Positions 10,271-22,536 of a stretch of 64,000 nt of DNA are shown here, one piece after another. Origin of the DNA: Pseudomonas sp. Root562 (GTDB lineage Bacteria > Pseudomonadota > Gammaproteobacteria > Pseudomonadales > Pseudomonadaceae). Position 1 is the first letter of the stretch; each line of letters starts with the position of its first letter. Under the pieces are notes generated by a model. That model was given only the letters and a program-made list of their open reading frames with translations. It ran no database searches and was not told the origin of the DNA. The position numbers and the translations under genes are program-made. The stretch covers positions 286,126 to 350,125 of the forward strand of contig NZ_LMGK01000022.1 in assembly GCF_001427125.1 (NCBI RefSeq). Reading direction: 5' to 3'.

Positions 10271-12820
10271 ATGACATTGGCTGCCGATCTGCCCAAATAC
10301 CGTTACAGCGCCTGTGCCTTTTCCATCTGGCTGCTCCTCGGATGGCCCCATCCCGCCCAGGCAGCTTGTGTCCTTACTCCAACCGCCGGTGACGATACTC
10401 ATTTGTGCGACAGTGGCATTGGCGGCCCACTGAGCGATCTGGCCGGCAATAACACGTTGAACCTTCCCGCCAACGGCAGCGCAACGATCAATGGCAACGT
10501 TACATTCGGGGCCGGTAGCGACACCGTCAACATGGATTCCGGTCGGATTGTCGGCAGCGTCGATCAGGGCGATGGCGCAGATTTCTTCAACATCAGCGCC
10601 GGACAAGTAACCGGAGCCGTCAATCAAGGGAGCGGCATCGACAATTTCACCATGACCGGTGGCACGATCCAGTCACTGGCCCAAGGTGACAACCGCGACT
10701 TTTTCCTGATGACCGGCGGCACGATCACGGGTGCCTTCGAGGACGGTGATACCGCGAAGATGACCAGTGGAACCATCGGCCGGGTCGACATGAAGCTCGA
10801 CAACAATCTGTTCGACATGTCTGGGGGGCAAATCATCGGTAACCTGGTCACCGGGTTCGGCACCGACACCATCATCGTCTCGGGCGGCCGGATTGGCGGC
10901 AACATCAGCGTCAGCGGCGGCAACGACAGCATTACCGTGACGGGCGGCGAAATCGTCGGCGACATCCGCACCAGCACCGGCGATGACACGTTTGTCTGGG
11001 ACGGTGGTGGCATTATCCGTTCGCAGATTCTGATGGAGGCTGGCAACGACCGCGCAACCCTGCGCAATCTGTTGGAGAGCTCCCTGTCCCTGACCCCGGG
11101 CCTCAACGGTGGCACCGACAACGACGTGCTGACCTTTAACCGCACCACCACTGCGGGCGCCGCGCGTTACGCAAATTGGGAAACGATCAACCTGAGCAAC
11201 GGCTCGCAGTTCGACGTCGACGGCAACCTGATGCTCGGCGACAGTGCCAGTGGCAGCGGCGTGTTCAACATCGACAGCAGCAGCGTCATGACGTCTGTCC
11301 AGGGCAGCATCATGCCCTTCACTGTCGGCCAGCGCGCCACGCTGAACAACGCCGGGATCATTGACCTCAGCAGTGGCAACAGCCGAACCAGCGACACCCT
11401 GACCGTGCAGGGCAACTACGCAGGCAATGGCGGCCAGTTGTTTGTGCAAAGCGTACTCGGCGGCGACAACTCGCCCAGCGACAAACTGGTGGTCAATGAC
11501 GGTGCCTTGACCGGCACGACTGCCATCACTGTCAGCAACCTGGAGGGCGCAGGTGCAGAAACCCTGCAAAACGGCATTCAACTGGTTCAGGCCCAAGGCA
11601 CCGCTGTCAGCAACAATGATGCCTTCAGCCTGAAGACACCGGTGTCGGCAGGTGCGTTCGATTACGTCCTGTACAAGGGCGGCGTAACGGTTGGCAGCGA
11701 AAACAGTTGGTACTTGCGGTCATCGGTGGTGGCAGCGCCACTGGTCGCGGTACCCAACCCCGACCCGACCCTGCCACCGATTCTGGTGCCGTTGATAGCC
11801 GCGCCAGTGGCAGCGGCCGGTAGTCCTTCGTTGCCTACTCCCGCACCCGGCGCCGCGCCCATTCCCCTGTATCGTCCGGAAGTGCCTGTATGGTCGGTGC
11901 TGCCACCTGCAGCGGCGCAGTTGACCCTGAACGCTCTCGGGACGTTTCACGATCGTCAGGGCGAGCAGCGCCTGCTGACCGAGACCGGCGCCTTCGGTGC
12001 GGGCTGGGGTCGGGTCTATGGCAAGAACTTCGAGCAGACCTGGGCCGGCACTGTGACACCGAAACTCGACGGCTCGCTGAACGGTTTCCAGGTTGGCAAT
12101 GACCTTTTCGGTTCGCAGTTGTCTGGCGGGCAAATCCAACGCAGTGGATTCTTCGTCGGCCACAGCCGCTTGCAGGGTGATGTCGACGGGTTCAACCAGG
12201 GCTTTGAAGACAAACGCGCCGGCAAGGTCGAGCTCGAGGGCGACAGCCTGGGTGCTTACTGGACACTGACCGATCCTGGCAATGCGTACCTCGATGCCGT
12301 TGCGATGTACACCTGGCTCGATGGAGACAGCCATTCCGATCGCGGCCTCAAGCTCGATAACGATGGACACGCCCTGAGCCTGTCCGTAGAGGCCGGTTAT
12401 CCATTCCCGATAGCGAACGACTGGATCATCGAACCCCAGGCACAGCTCATCCATCAACGCATCGAACTCGACAGTCAGAACGACGGTGTCTCCGATGTGG
12501 AGTTCGATACCGACCCCTCCTGGACCGGCCGGCTCGGCGCACGTCTCAAGGGGCACTACGACGTCAGCGGCCTACCGCTGGAACCCTATCTGCGGGCGAA
12601 TCTGTGGCACACTTTTTCAGGCACCGACACGGTCACTTTTGCCAATACCACTGATATCGATACCGAGCAGCAAGTTTCATGGGCTGATCTTGGCGTCGGC
12701 GCGACTCTGTCGCTCGCACCCGGCGTCAGCGTGTACGGCAATATTGATTACAGCAGCAATGTAGACAGCAATCAGCAGCGAGGCATGGCTGGCAACCTGG
12801 GCTTCAGAGTGAGTTGGTAG
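10271..12820 (+). CDS. Autotransporter with glycine-rich beta-helix passenger
   Basis: An 849-residue type V secretion protein. Residues 1-36 form an extended signal peptide ending PAQA. Residues 80-265 carry about ten degenerate 20-residue units with a GG-x-I-x-G core (MTGGTI, MSGGQI, VSGGRI, VTGGEI), as in a right-handed beta-helix. A further beta-rich part follows, then a Pro/Ala-rich linker near residues 510-570. The last 280 residues form an autotransporter barrel ending in Trp. The ATG at 10271 follows GAGGGA; the longer open frame from 10172 has no site. A paralogous barrel gene follows. It is probably a surface-exposed adhesin or biofilm factor; no protease or lipase motif was seen in the passenger. 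Confidence 0.85.
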   Translation: MTLAADLPKYRYSACAFSIWLLLGWPHPAQAACVLTPTAGDDTHLCDSGIGGPLSDLAGNNTLNLPANGSATINGNVTFGAGSDTVNMDSGRIVGSVDQGDGADFFNISAGQVTGAVNQGSGIDNFTMTGGTIQSLAQGDNRDFFLMTGGTITGAFEDGDTAKMTSGTIGRVDMKLDNNLFDMSGGQIIGNLVTGFGTDTIIVSGGRIGGNISVSGGNDSITVTGGEIVGDIRTSTGDDTFVWDGGGIIRSQILMEAGNDRATLRNLLESSLSLTPGLNGGTDNDVLTFNRTTTAGAARYANWETINLSNGSQFDVDGNLMLGDSASGSGVFNIDSSSVMTSVQGSIMPFTVGQRATLNNAGIIDLSSGNSRTSDTLTVQGNYAGNGGQLFVQSVLGGDNSPSDKLVVNDGALTGTTAITVSNLEGAGAETLQNGIQLVQAQGTAVSNNDAFSLKTPVSAGAFDYVLYKGGVTVGSENSWYLRSSVVAAPLVAVPNPDPTLPPILVPLIAAPVAAAGSPSLPTPAPGAAPIPLYRPEVPVWSVLPPAAAQLTLNALGTFHDRQGEQRLLTETGAFGAGWGRVYGKNFEQTWAGTVTPKLDGSLNGFQVGNDLFGSQLSGGQIQRSGFFVGHSRLQGDVDGFNQGFEDKRAGKVELEGDSLGAYWTLTDPGNAYLDAVAMYTWLDGDSHSDRGLKLDNDGHALSLSVEAGYPFPIANDWIIEPQAQLIHQRIELDSQNDGVSDVEFDTDPSWTGRLGARLKGHYDVSGLPLEPYLRANLWHTFSGTDTVTFANTTDIDTEQQVSWADLGVGATLSLAPGVSVYGNIDYSSNVDSNQQRGMAGNLGFRVSW

Positions 12821-13132
12821 GATCGAGCAAAGGCTCTATAGGGTGACTTTCTTGACGATTTTGCAATTAAACAAGTACTTAGAGACGCGGCATAAATCAG
12901 TCACTTATAAGACCTGAAATACCCATACCACTTATCGGCCATTTTCTTGACGCAGTGGCGGCGGTCCACTTGACTTCACGTTACTACCCCCGGAAACACA
13001 ATCAGGGGCAAGCCCCCAGGACACCCGCGCATACGGGCGGCCCCCGGCTTGCCCCACTCATTCGGTCGCCCCTCGTTCGGGGTAGGAGAGACGCCAAGGC
13101 AAGTACGGCACGCGATTGCAAGGTAGCCCGCC
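12821..13132. other. 312-bp intergenic region between the two autotransporter genes
   Basis: The first half is AT-rich relative to its surroundings and could hold a promoter, but no convincing -35/-10 pair was found. The second half has a perfect 10-bp inverted repeat, GGGGCAAGCC (13005-13014) and GGCTTGCCCC (13046-13055), with a REP-like core. No gene is supported. Confidence 0.5.
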
Positions 13133-14200
13133 ATGAGAACTTCATTCACCCAACAAGAGATCAAAATCACTTTTTGCACTGTCTCGAGTTCACTCCTGCT
13201 GTGCTCCTCCATGGAAGTACAGGCCCAACCGGCCGAGGAAGAGGCGACGCCGTGGTATCGCCAGGACATTCCCGCGCTTGCCTTGCCTGCTCTCACTACC
13301 ACTTACCCCGGCCGATTCAGCCCCCATCCCGACATACGAAGTAGCCACGTCACCACCGAAGACGCAACGCCCTATGCCTGGGATCAGATTTACGGGCAGA
13401 CCTCGCGCCAGTCGCAAACCGATGCCCTCGCCCAAGGCTTTACCTACGTCGGCTCAGGCGAACTCAAAAGCCCGGCGATCCTCACATTGCAGAGCAACAG
13501 CGGCCATACCCAACGGGTCGGCCTGATCGGCGGCACCAGTCAGATCCAGGGCAACAGCAATGGCTTGTTGACCAACCGCGGCATGTCCGACCCGCACAGC
13601 GACACTCTCAATCTGCAAGGGCAAAGCCTGGGCGCTTACTACAGCCTGACCGGCCCACAAGGCTGGCACGTCGATCTGTCGGCCAGTGGCGGGCGGGTCA
13701 ACGGTTTCAGCCGCAACGAACAAGGTGCGCGCCAGGCCACCGAAGGCAGCGCGGTGACGCTGTCGGTCGAAGGCGGGTTCCCGATTGGCATCAGCGAAAA
13801 CTGGGTGGTCGAACCCCAGGCGCAGTTGATCAATCAGCGAATCACCCTGGACACGCCCTATGCCGGTTCGGGCAATGCGTCCTCCAGCGATCTGACGTCG
13901 TGGAGCGGACGGGTCGGTGCGAAATTGAAAGGTAGCTACGACATCAACGGCCTGCCGGTCGAACCTTATGTGCGAACCAACGTGTGGCACACGGTCTACA
14001 CCGGCAATACCGTGACCCTTGATGAGGTCGACAAGATCAGCAGCAGTCGCAAATCGTCGACGGTCGAGTTGGGCCTGGGCTTGGTGGCACGGGTGACACC
14101 GGCGGTGAGCCTGTATGTCAGCGCCGACTACAGCAGTGATGTCGACGACAATGATTTGAACGGGATCATTGGCAGCCTGGGTGTGCGGATGCGGTGGTGA
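13133..14200 (+). CDS. Autotransporter-type beta-barrel protein with very short passenger
   Basis: A 355-residue protein. The signal peptide is about 30 residues, ending VQAQ. About 50 residues of low-complexity Pro/Thr-rich sequence follow, and the remainder is an autotransporter barrel ending RMRW. The barrel is paralogous to that of the preceding gene: both share VEPQAQLI-x-QRI, a GR-x-GA-x-LKG block and an LEPYLR/VEPYVR block. The beta-helix region is absent. AAGG lies 9 bp before the ATG. It may be a remnant that lost its passenger or a dedicated barrel with its own role. Confidence 0.8.
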   Translation: MRTSFTQQEIKITFCTVSSSLLLCSSMEVQAQPAEEEATPWYRQDIPALALPALTTTYPGRFSPHPDIRSSHVTTEDATPYAWDQIYGQTSRQSQTDALAQGFTYVGSGELKSPAILTLQSNSGHTQRVGLIGGTSQIQGNSNGLLTNRGMSDPHSDTLNLQGQSLGAYYSLTGPQGWHVDLSASGGRVNGFSRNEQGARQATEGSAVTLSVEGGFPIGISENWVVEPQAQLINQRITLDTPYAGSGNASSSDLTSWSGRVGAKLKGSYDINGLPVEPYVRTNVWHTVYTGNTVTLDEVDKISSSRKSSTVELGLGLVARVTPAVSLYVSADYSSDVDDNDLNGIIGSLGVRMRW

Positions 14201-14239
14201 GGATCAGACCTCAAGAAATGCGTGGTTCAATCTGACGCC

Positions 14240-14304
14240 ATCGCGGGCAAGCCCGCTCCCACAAGGATCACCACTGAACCTGTGGGAGCGGGCTTGCCCG
14301 CGAT
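14240..14304. repeat. REP doublet (inverted pair) between convergent genes
   Basis: ATCGCGGGCAAGCCCGCTCC (first 20 of 24 bases, 14240-14263) is perfectly complementary to the arm at 14281-14304, with a 17-bp loop. This is a Pseudomonas REP inverted pair. It lies between the stop of the forward autotransporter and the stop of reverse glgB, where it may also end transcription from both sides. Confidence 0.9.
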
Positions 14305-14324
14305 TGGAACGACGCAATTTCGGA

Positions 14325-16559
14325 TCAGCCCTGCGGACTCAACATCAACACCGCCAACGGCGGCAAATTCAACACCAGCGACAGATTCTGCCCATGGCTC
14401 GAGATTTCCTCGGTGGACGTCCCACCGTTGTTGCCGTAGTTGGAACCGGCATAGGTTGCCGAATCACTGTTGAACAACTCGGTCCAGCGCCCGGCAAATG
14501 GTACGCCGATGCGATAAGCCTCGCGCGGTACCGGGGTGAAGTTGGCGACCACCAACACCGGCCGCCCCTCTTTGCTCCAGCGCAGCCACGCGTACACGCT
14601 GTTGATCGCATCGTCGCCGATCAACCATTGGAAGCCTTGCGGCACATCGTCCTGCTCATGCAGCGCCGGAATATCGCGGTACAGACGGTTAAGGTCACCG
14701 ACCAGTTTCTGCACGCCTTTGTGTTCGGAATACTGCAGCAGGTACCAGTCCAGTTGCTGGTCGTGGTTCCACTCGCGCCACTGGCCGAACTCGCAGCCCA
14801 TGAACAGCAGTTTCTTGCCCGGATGCGCCCACATGAAACTCAGGTAGGCTCGCAGGTTGGCGAACTTCTGCCAACGGTCGCCGGGCATCTTGTCGATCAG
14901 CGAATGCTTGCCATGCACCACTTCGTCATGGGAAATCGGCAGGATGAAGCGTTCTGACCAGGCATACACCAGGCCGAAGCTCAGTTCGTTATGGTGATGG
15001 GCGCGATACACCGGATCTTGCTGGATGTAATGCAGCGAATCGTGCATCCAGCCCATGTTCCATTTGTAGGCGAAGCCCAGTCCGCCCTGTTGCGTGCTCT
15101 GGCTGACACCCGGCCACGCCGTGGACTCTTCGGCAATCACCAATGCTCCGGGAGCTTCCAGCGCTACGACGTCGTTGAGGTGGCGCAGAAAGTCGATTGC
15201 CTCGAGGTTCTCCCGACCGCCATGGCGATTGGGCACCCACTCGCCCGCCTTGCGCGAGTAATCGCGATAGAGCATCGACGCCACCGCATCCACCCGCAGG
15301 CCATCGACATGAAAATGCTTGAGCCAGTGCAGTGCTGAAGCGAGCATGTAGCCGTGCACTTCGGTGCGCCCGAGGTTGTAGATCAGCGTGTCCCAATCCT
15401 GGTGAAAGCCTTCCTGGGGGTTGCCGTACTCGTACAGCGCAGTGCCGTCGAATTGCGCCAGGCCATGGGTATCGGTCGGAAAATGCGCCGGCACCCAATC
15501 GAGAATCACGCCAATTTCCGCCTGGTGGCAGGCATTGACGAACGCTGCGAACTCGTCGCCCGTACCGTAACGGGCACTGGTGGCGAATTGCGACAGCAAC
15601 TGATATCCCCAAGACCCGCCGAACGGGTGCTCCATGATCGGCATCAGTTCGATGTGGGTGAAACCCAGTTCCTTGACATAGGGAATCAGCCGCTCAGCCA
15701 GTTCGGGCCAAGTGTACTGGCGGGCCACTTCACCCAGATCATCCAGTTCGCATTGCCAGGACCCGGCGTGCAGTTCGTAAATCGACAACGGCTCGCTCGG
15801 ACGCTGGCGCTCGGCACGGGACAGCATCCAGTCCTGATCCTGCCAGTCGATGTGCAAGGGAGGAGCGACTTTCGAGGCGGTATCTGGCGGCAGGCTGGTG
15901 GCCAGCGCCATCGGGTCGGCCTTTAACGGCAGAATGCCGTCTTTGCCAAGAATTTCATATTTGTACGCCTCGCCCGCTTGCAGGCGCGGAATGAACAATT
16001 CCCAGACACCACTGGGATGGCGCAGGCGCATCGGATGGCGGCGCCCGTCCCAGACGTTGAAGTCCCCAACAACCGACACCCGTCGGGCATTCGGCGCCCA
16101 CACTGCGAAACGCACGCCGTCGACGCCGTCGACAGTTTTCAGCTGCGCGCCGAGGCAACTGCTCAGGTCGCGGTGATTGCCTTCGGCGAACAGGTACAAA
16201 TCCATTTCGCCAAGCAGTGGACCAAAGCTGTATGGATCTTCGGCGGTTTGCTCGCCACCGGCCCAACGAGTGCGCAACAGATAGGGTTGCGCACGCTCGA
16301 AATGCCCAACGAACAGACCGGGGGTCTGGGTAACTTCAAGTTGACCGAGCTCTTCACCGGTTTCTCTGGCGACCACGTGTACGCTCAAGGCATCCGGGAG
16401 GTAGGCCCGGATGAACTGCCCACCGACGCCATCGCCGTGGGGGCCAAGAATGGCAAAAGGATCATGATGCTCGGCACGTACCAACGCGTCGATATCCCGC
16501 GCCCTGGGTAGCAGTGCTTCTTTGTGATGTTGACCCTGTTCCTTGTTCGAGAAACTCAT
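14325..16559 (-). CDS. glgB: 1,4-alpha-glucan branching enzyme
   Basis: GH13 branching enzyme of 744 residues, adding alpha-1,6 branches to the linear glucan made by GlgE. The layout is an N-terminal CBM48-type region, the catalytic barrel, and a C-terminal beta domain. Catalytic residues are Asp424 in GLRVDAV, Glu477 in IAEEST, and Asp545 in SHDEVV. GGAG lies 7 bp before the ATG. Only 2 bp separate it from the treS-maltokinase stop, so the two are co-translated or at least co-transcribed. It is the last gene of the glgE-treS-glgB block. Confidence 0.96.
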   Translation of the reverse strand: MSFSNKEQGQHHKEALLPRARDIDALVRAEHHDPFAILGPHGDGVGGQFIRAYLPDALSVHVVARETGEELGQLEVTQTPGLFVGHFERAQPYLLRTRWAGGEQTAEDPYSFGPLLGEMDLYLFAEGNHRDLSSCLGAQLKTVDGVDGVRFAVWAPNARRVSVVGDFNVWDGRRHPMRLRHPSGVWELFIPRLQAGEAYKYEILGKDGILPLKADPMALATSLPPDTASKVAPPLHIDWQDQDWMLSRAERQRPSEPLSIYELHAGSWQCELDDLGEVARQYTWPELAERLIPYVKELGFTHIELMPIMEHPFGGSWGYQLLSQFATSARYGTGDEFAAFVNACHQAEIGVILDWVPAHFPTDTHGLAQFDGTALYEYGNPQEGFHQDWDTLIYNLGRTEVHGYMLASALHWLKHFHVDGLRVDAVASMLYRDYSRKAGEWVPNRHGGRENLEAIDFLRHLNDVVALEAPGALVIAEESTAWPGVSQSTQQGGLGFAYKWNMGWMHDSLHYIQQDPVYRAHHHNELSFGLVYAWSERFILPISHDEVVHGKHSLIDKMPGDRWQKFANLRAYLSFMWAHPGKKLLFMGCEFGQWREWNHDQQLDWYLLQYSEHKGVQKLVGDLNRLYRDIPALHEQDDVPQGFQWLIGDDAINSVYAWLRWSKEGRPVLVVANFTPVPREAYRIGVPFAGRWTELFNSDSATYAGSNYGNNGGTSTEEISSHGQNLSLVLNLPPLAVLMLSPQG

Positions 16560-16561
16560 GA

Positions 16562-19903
<3,342 letters not shown>

Positions 19904-19942
19904 TTGAAACTCCTGTTGAATACGAGAGAACTCCCTGAAGCA

Positions 19943-20044
19943 GATCGTTCCCACGCTCTGCGTGGGAATGCCTCAAGGGACGCTCTGCGTCCAGTGACGC
20001 GGAGCGTCACGGGCTGCACTCCCACGCGGAGCATGGGAACGATC
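19943..20044. repeat. About 100-bp compound palindromic repeat (copy 1)
   Basis: The element starts GATCGTTCCCACGC and ends with near-complementary GGGAACGATC. Inside are four small hairpins with GC-rich arms, such as CCCACGC/GCGTGGG and GACGC/GCGTC. A second copy of the same design lies at 55479-55589. It fills the gap between glgE and the treS fusion, so it is transcribed within the operon. Confidence 0.88.
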
Positions 20045-20049
20045 ATTTG

Positions 20050-22044
20050 CTAGACGGTAATCCGCCAGATCCCGAACGGCTGGTAGGCCGGGTCGATCCG
20101 CATGAATTGATATTTGCCATGCCAGGTCCAGCGATGGCCGTTCATCAGGTCCTCGCCCTGGGTACTGGCGTCGTCGGGCAGGCCCATTTCCCACAGCGGC
20201 AATTCAAAATTCGCCTCCTGGACGTTATGCGGATCAACGCTGACCGCTACCAGAATGAAATTGCTGCCATCGGCACTGCGCTTGCCGAAATACAAGATGT
20301 TGTCGTTCCAGGCGTTGTAGACCTTCAGGCCCAAATGCGTCTGCAATGCCGGGTTCTGCCGGCGGATGCGGTTGAGCTGGGCGATTTCGGCAATGATGTT
20401 GCCTGGGGCGGTGAAATCCCGTGGGCGGATTTCGTATTTTTCGGAGTCGAGGTACTCCTCTTTGCCCGGCACCGGTGCCGATTCGCACAGTTCAAAACCG
20501 GAATACATGCCCCACAAGCCAGAACCCATGGTCGCCAGCACAGCACGGATGAGAAAACCGGGGCGCCCGGATTCATGCAGGAATGCCGGATTGATGTCCG
20601 GTGTGTTAACGAAGAAATTCGGCCGGTAGCATTCGCGCCAGGGCGATTCATTGAGTTCAGTGAAATATGTCGCCAGTTCGGTCTTGGTATTGCGCCAGGT
20701 GAAATAGGTATAGCTCTGGGAGTAACCGACCTTGCCCAGTCGGGCCATCATCGCCGGCGTGGTAAACGCTTCGGCAAGGAAGATCACCTCCGGATACAGC
20801 GCCCGCACATCGGCGATCAGCCATTGCCAGAACGGCAGCGGTTTGGTGTGCGGATTGTCCACGCGAAAAATCTTTACCCCCTCCTCGACCCAGCCCAGGA
20901 CGATGTCGCGCAATTCGATCCAGAGGCTGGGAATCGCATCAGCGGCATAGAAATCGACGTTGACGATGTCCTGGTATTTTTTCGGCGGGTTCTCGGCGTA
21001 TTTGATCGTGCCGTCGGGCCGCCAGTTGAACCAGCCCGGATGCTGCTTGAGCCATGGGTGGTCCTGAGAACACTGAATGGCAAAGTCGAGGGCGATTTCC
21101 AGGCCGTGCTCTGCGGCAGCGGCGACCAGTCGCCGGAAATCCTCGCGGGTACCCAATTGCGAATGGATCGCCTCGTGCCCGCCTTCTTCACTGCCAATGG
21201 CATAGGGGCTGCCGGGATCGTCAGGTCCGGCGGTCAGGGAATTGTTCGGCCCTTTGCGAAAGCTGCGACCGATCGGATGGATCGGCGGGAAATACAGCAC
21301 GTCAAAGCCCATGTCCTGAATCATTGGCAGACGTGAGTGCACGTCATTAAAAGTGCCGTGGCGATTAGGATCGTCGGTGATCGAGCGCGGGAACAACTCA
21401 TACCAACTGGCAAACTGTGCGAGCTCGCGCTCAACGTCTATCGGAAATTCAGCGCTCAGACTCAGGTAGGCACGATGATCGGCCTGAGCCATCAAGTCGG
21501 CGCTACGCTGGTGCAGGAACAATGCGACCTGCTCGGTTTCGAGCAGGCCCGACAATTCATGGTGCAACGCGGCGAGTTGTTCGCTCAGTTGCCCTTCACT
21601 GCGCTCGGCCGCTTGCTGGACGTGCAGGCGCCCTTCCTGTAACTCCAGGCTGACCGGCACTGCGGCGGCGTGTTTTTTCTCCAGCTCGTAGCGAAAACTG
21701 GCGAACTGATCGATCCAGGCTTCGATGCAAAACACATAACGGCCCTGACTCGGCACCCGAAAGCTGCCTTGCCAGCCGTTATTGCCCAGATCGGCCATGA
21801 CTTCGCTTTGCCAGGTGTCATCACTTTCGGCCCGCCAGCGCACACGCACCGCCAGTTTGTCGTGACCGTCGGCGAACACTTTGCTGGTGACCACCACGTC
21901 CTGGCCCACAACGGCCTTGACCGCAAACTGGCCACCTTCGAGCGTCGGCATGGTGTTTTCAATGACAATGCGCGGCAGTAGCAGCGCTTGCGACAATGGC
22001 ATGTGCGGGTTGTAGCTCAGTTCTGTCGGTTTTTCAGCCGTCAT
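20050..22044 (-). CDS. glgE: Alpha-1,4-glucan:maltose-1-phosphate maltosyltransferase
   Basis: GH13_3 enzyme of 664 residues that extends alpha-1,4-glucan using maltose 1-phosphate. The catalytic set is Asp396 in FRVDNPH, Glu425 in LAEAFT, and Asp483 in NTPDINP; the first and third contexts are diagnostic for GlgE against other GH13 enzymes. The ATG at 22044 has AGGAGAG 7 bp upstream and gives MTAEKPTEL. The open frame continues 34 codons upstream without a ribosome site and through the putative promoter. The gene heads the glgE-treS-glgB block. Confidence 0.95.
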   Translation of the reverse strand: MTAEKPTELSYNPHMPLSQALLLPRIVIENTMPTLEGGQFAVKAVVGQDVVVTSKVFADGHDKLAVRVRWRAESDDTWQSEVMADLGNNGWQGSFRVPSQGRYVFCIEAWIDQFASFRYELEKKHAAAVPVSLELQEGRLHVQQAAERSEGQLSEQLAALHHELSGLLETEQVALFLHQRSADLMAQADHRAYLSLSAEFPIDVERELAQFASWYELFPRSITDDPNRHGTFNDVHSRLPMIQDMGFDVLYFPPIHPIGRSFRKGPNNSLTAGPDDPGSPYAIGSEEGGHEAIHSQLGTREDFRRLVAAAAEHGLEIALDFAIQCSQDHPWLKQHPGWFNWRPDGTIKYAENPPKKYQDIVNVDFYAADAIPSLWIELRDIVLGWVEEGVKIFRVDNPHTKPLPFWQWLIADVRALYPEVIFLAEAFTTPAMMARLGKVGYSQSYTYFTWRNTKTELATYFTELNESPWRECYRPNFFVNTPDINPAFLHESGRPGFLIRAVLATMGSGLWGMYSGFELCESAPVPGKEEYLDSEKYEIRPRDFTAPGNIIAEIAQLNRIRRQNPALQTHLGLKVYNAWNDNILYFGKRSADGSNFILVAVSVDPHNVQEANFELPLWEMGLPDDASTQGEDLMNGHRWTWHGKYQFMRIDPAYQPFGIWRITV

Positions 22045-22133
22045 CGAGCATCTCTCCTTTACGCCCCATGGACGCTCAAGTGTCTGGTTGTCATCCCGTC
22101 GGGCCATCCGCCCGGCAATCAACTCACTTAGGT

Positions 22134-22160
22134 TCCGAGCAACCATCGCCGGGAAAAGTT
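22134..22160 (-). promoter_or_regulatory. AlgU (sigma-22/RpoE-like) promoter candidate for glgE
   Basis: On the minus strand, GAACTT (22155-22160) is separated by 16 bp from TCGGA (22134-22138). The AlgU consensus is GAACTT-N16/17-TCTGA. Transcription would start near 22125, giving a leader of about 80 nt before glgE. Control of trehalose and glucan genes by AlgU under osmotic stress is reported in Pseudomonas, so the position is biologically sensible. Confidence 0.6.
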
Positions 22161-22248
22161 CATCGGCATTTGGCCGGAATCAAATCCCTCAGTCGGTGGT
22201 CAACAACTTAAGCACGACTCACGCCATGTGCCACTGGAGGCAGGAACG

Positions 22249-22416
22249 ATGAACAATCCATTCCCGGCTGAAACACCCGATCCGAACATCGACAACCCGG
22301 TAATACCGCCGAGCGACCCGCAACCGGTGCCCGAGCAAGACCCACCCGGAACGAACCCTCCTCCAAGGGAAGAACCACCGACGACCATGCCACCTGTCAT
22401 CGTTACACCGGAATAA
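22249..22416 (+). CDS. Small proline-rich protein, unknown function
   Basis: A 55-residue protein with about one third proline plus many Glu, Asp, Asn and Thr, and no Cys, Trp or Tyr. It has no signal peptide or membrane segment. The ATG at 22249 is preceded by GGAGGCAGGA, a strong ribosome site, which is the main evidence that it is real. It is divergent from glgE, with the AlgU-like promoter between them. Sequences of this kind are probably disordered. I do not recognise a function. Confidence 0.6.
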   Translation: MNNPFPAETPDPNIDNPVIPPSDPQPVPEQDPPGTNPPPREEPPTTMPPVIVTPE

Positions 22417-22434
22417 CGACCAATCGCCGTTTAC

Positions 22435-22535
22435 CTGCAGGAGCGAGCCTGCTCGCGATGATTGTCAACAATGACGCGGGAAGCCTGATGCTCCGCGCAA
22501 TACTCAGGACCAGCGCGACCAGGCTCGCTCCTTCC
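22435..22535. repeat. REP pair, imperfect
   Basis: CTGCAGGAGCGAGCCTGCTC begins the left arm (22435-22460). The right arm, ending near 22535, contains AGGCTCGCTCC. They lie between the proline-rich gene and the reverse mgtC-like gene, directly against its stop codon. Confidence 0.75.
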
Positions 22536-22536
22536 G

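Noticed and set aside
13138..13170. AlgU-like promoter GAACTT-N18-TCAAAA near the second autotransporter
   Set aside because: It lies inside the coding region and the spacing is too long.
14240..14304. Possible CRISPR-like repeats
   Set aside because: They are inverted REP pairs and not regularly spaced direct repeats; no cas gene is present.
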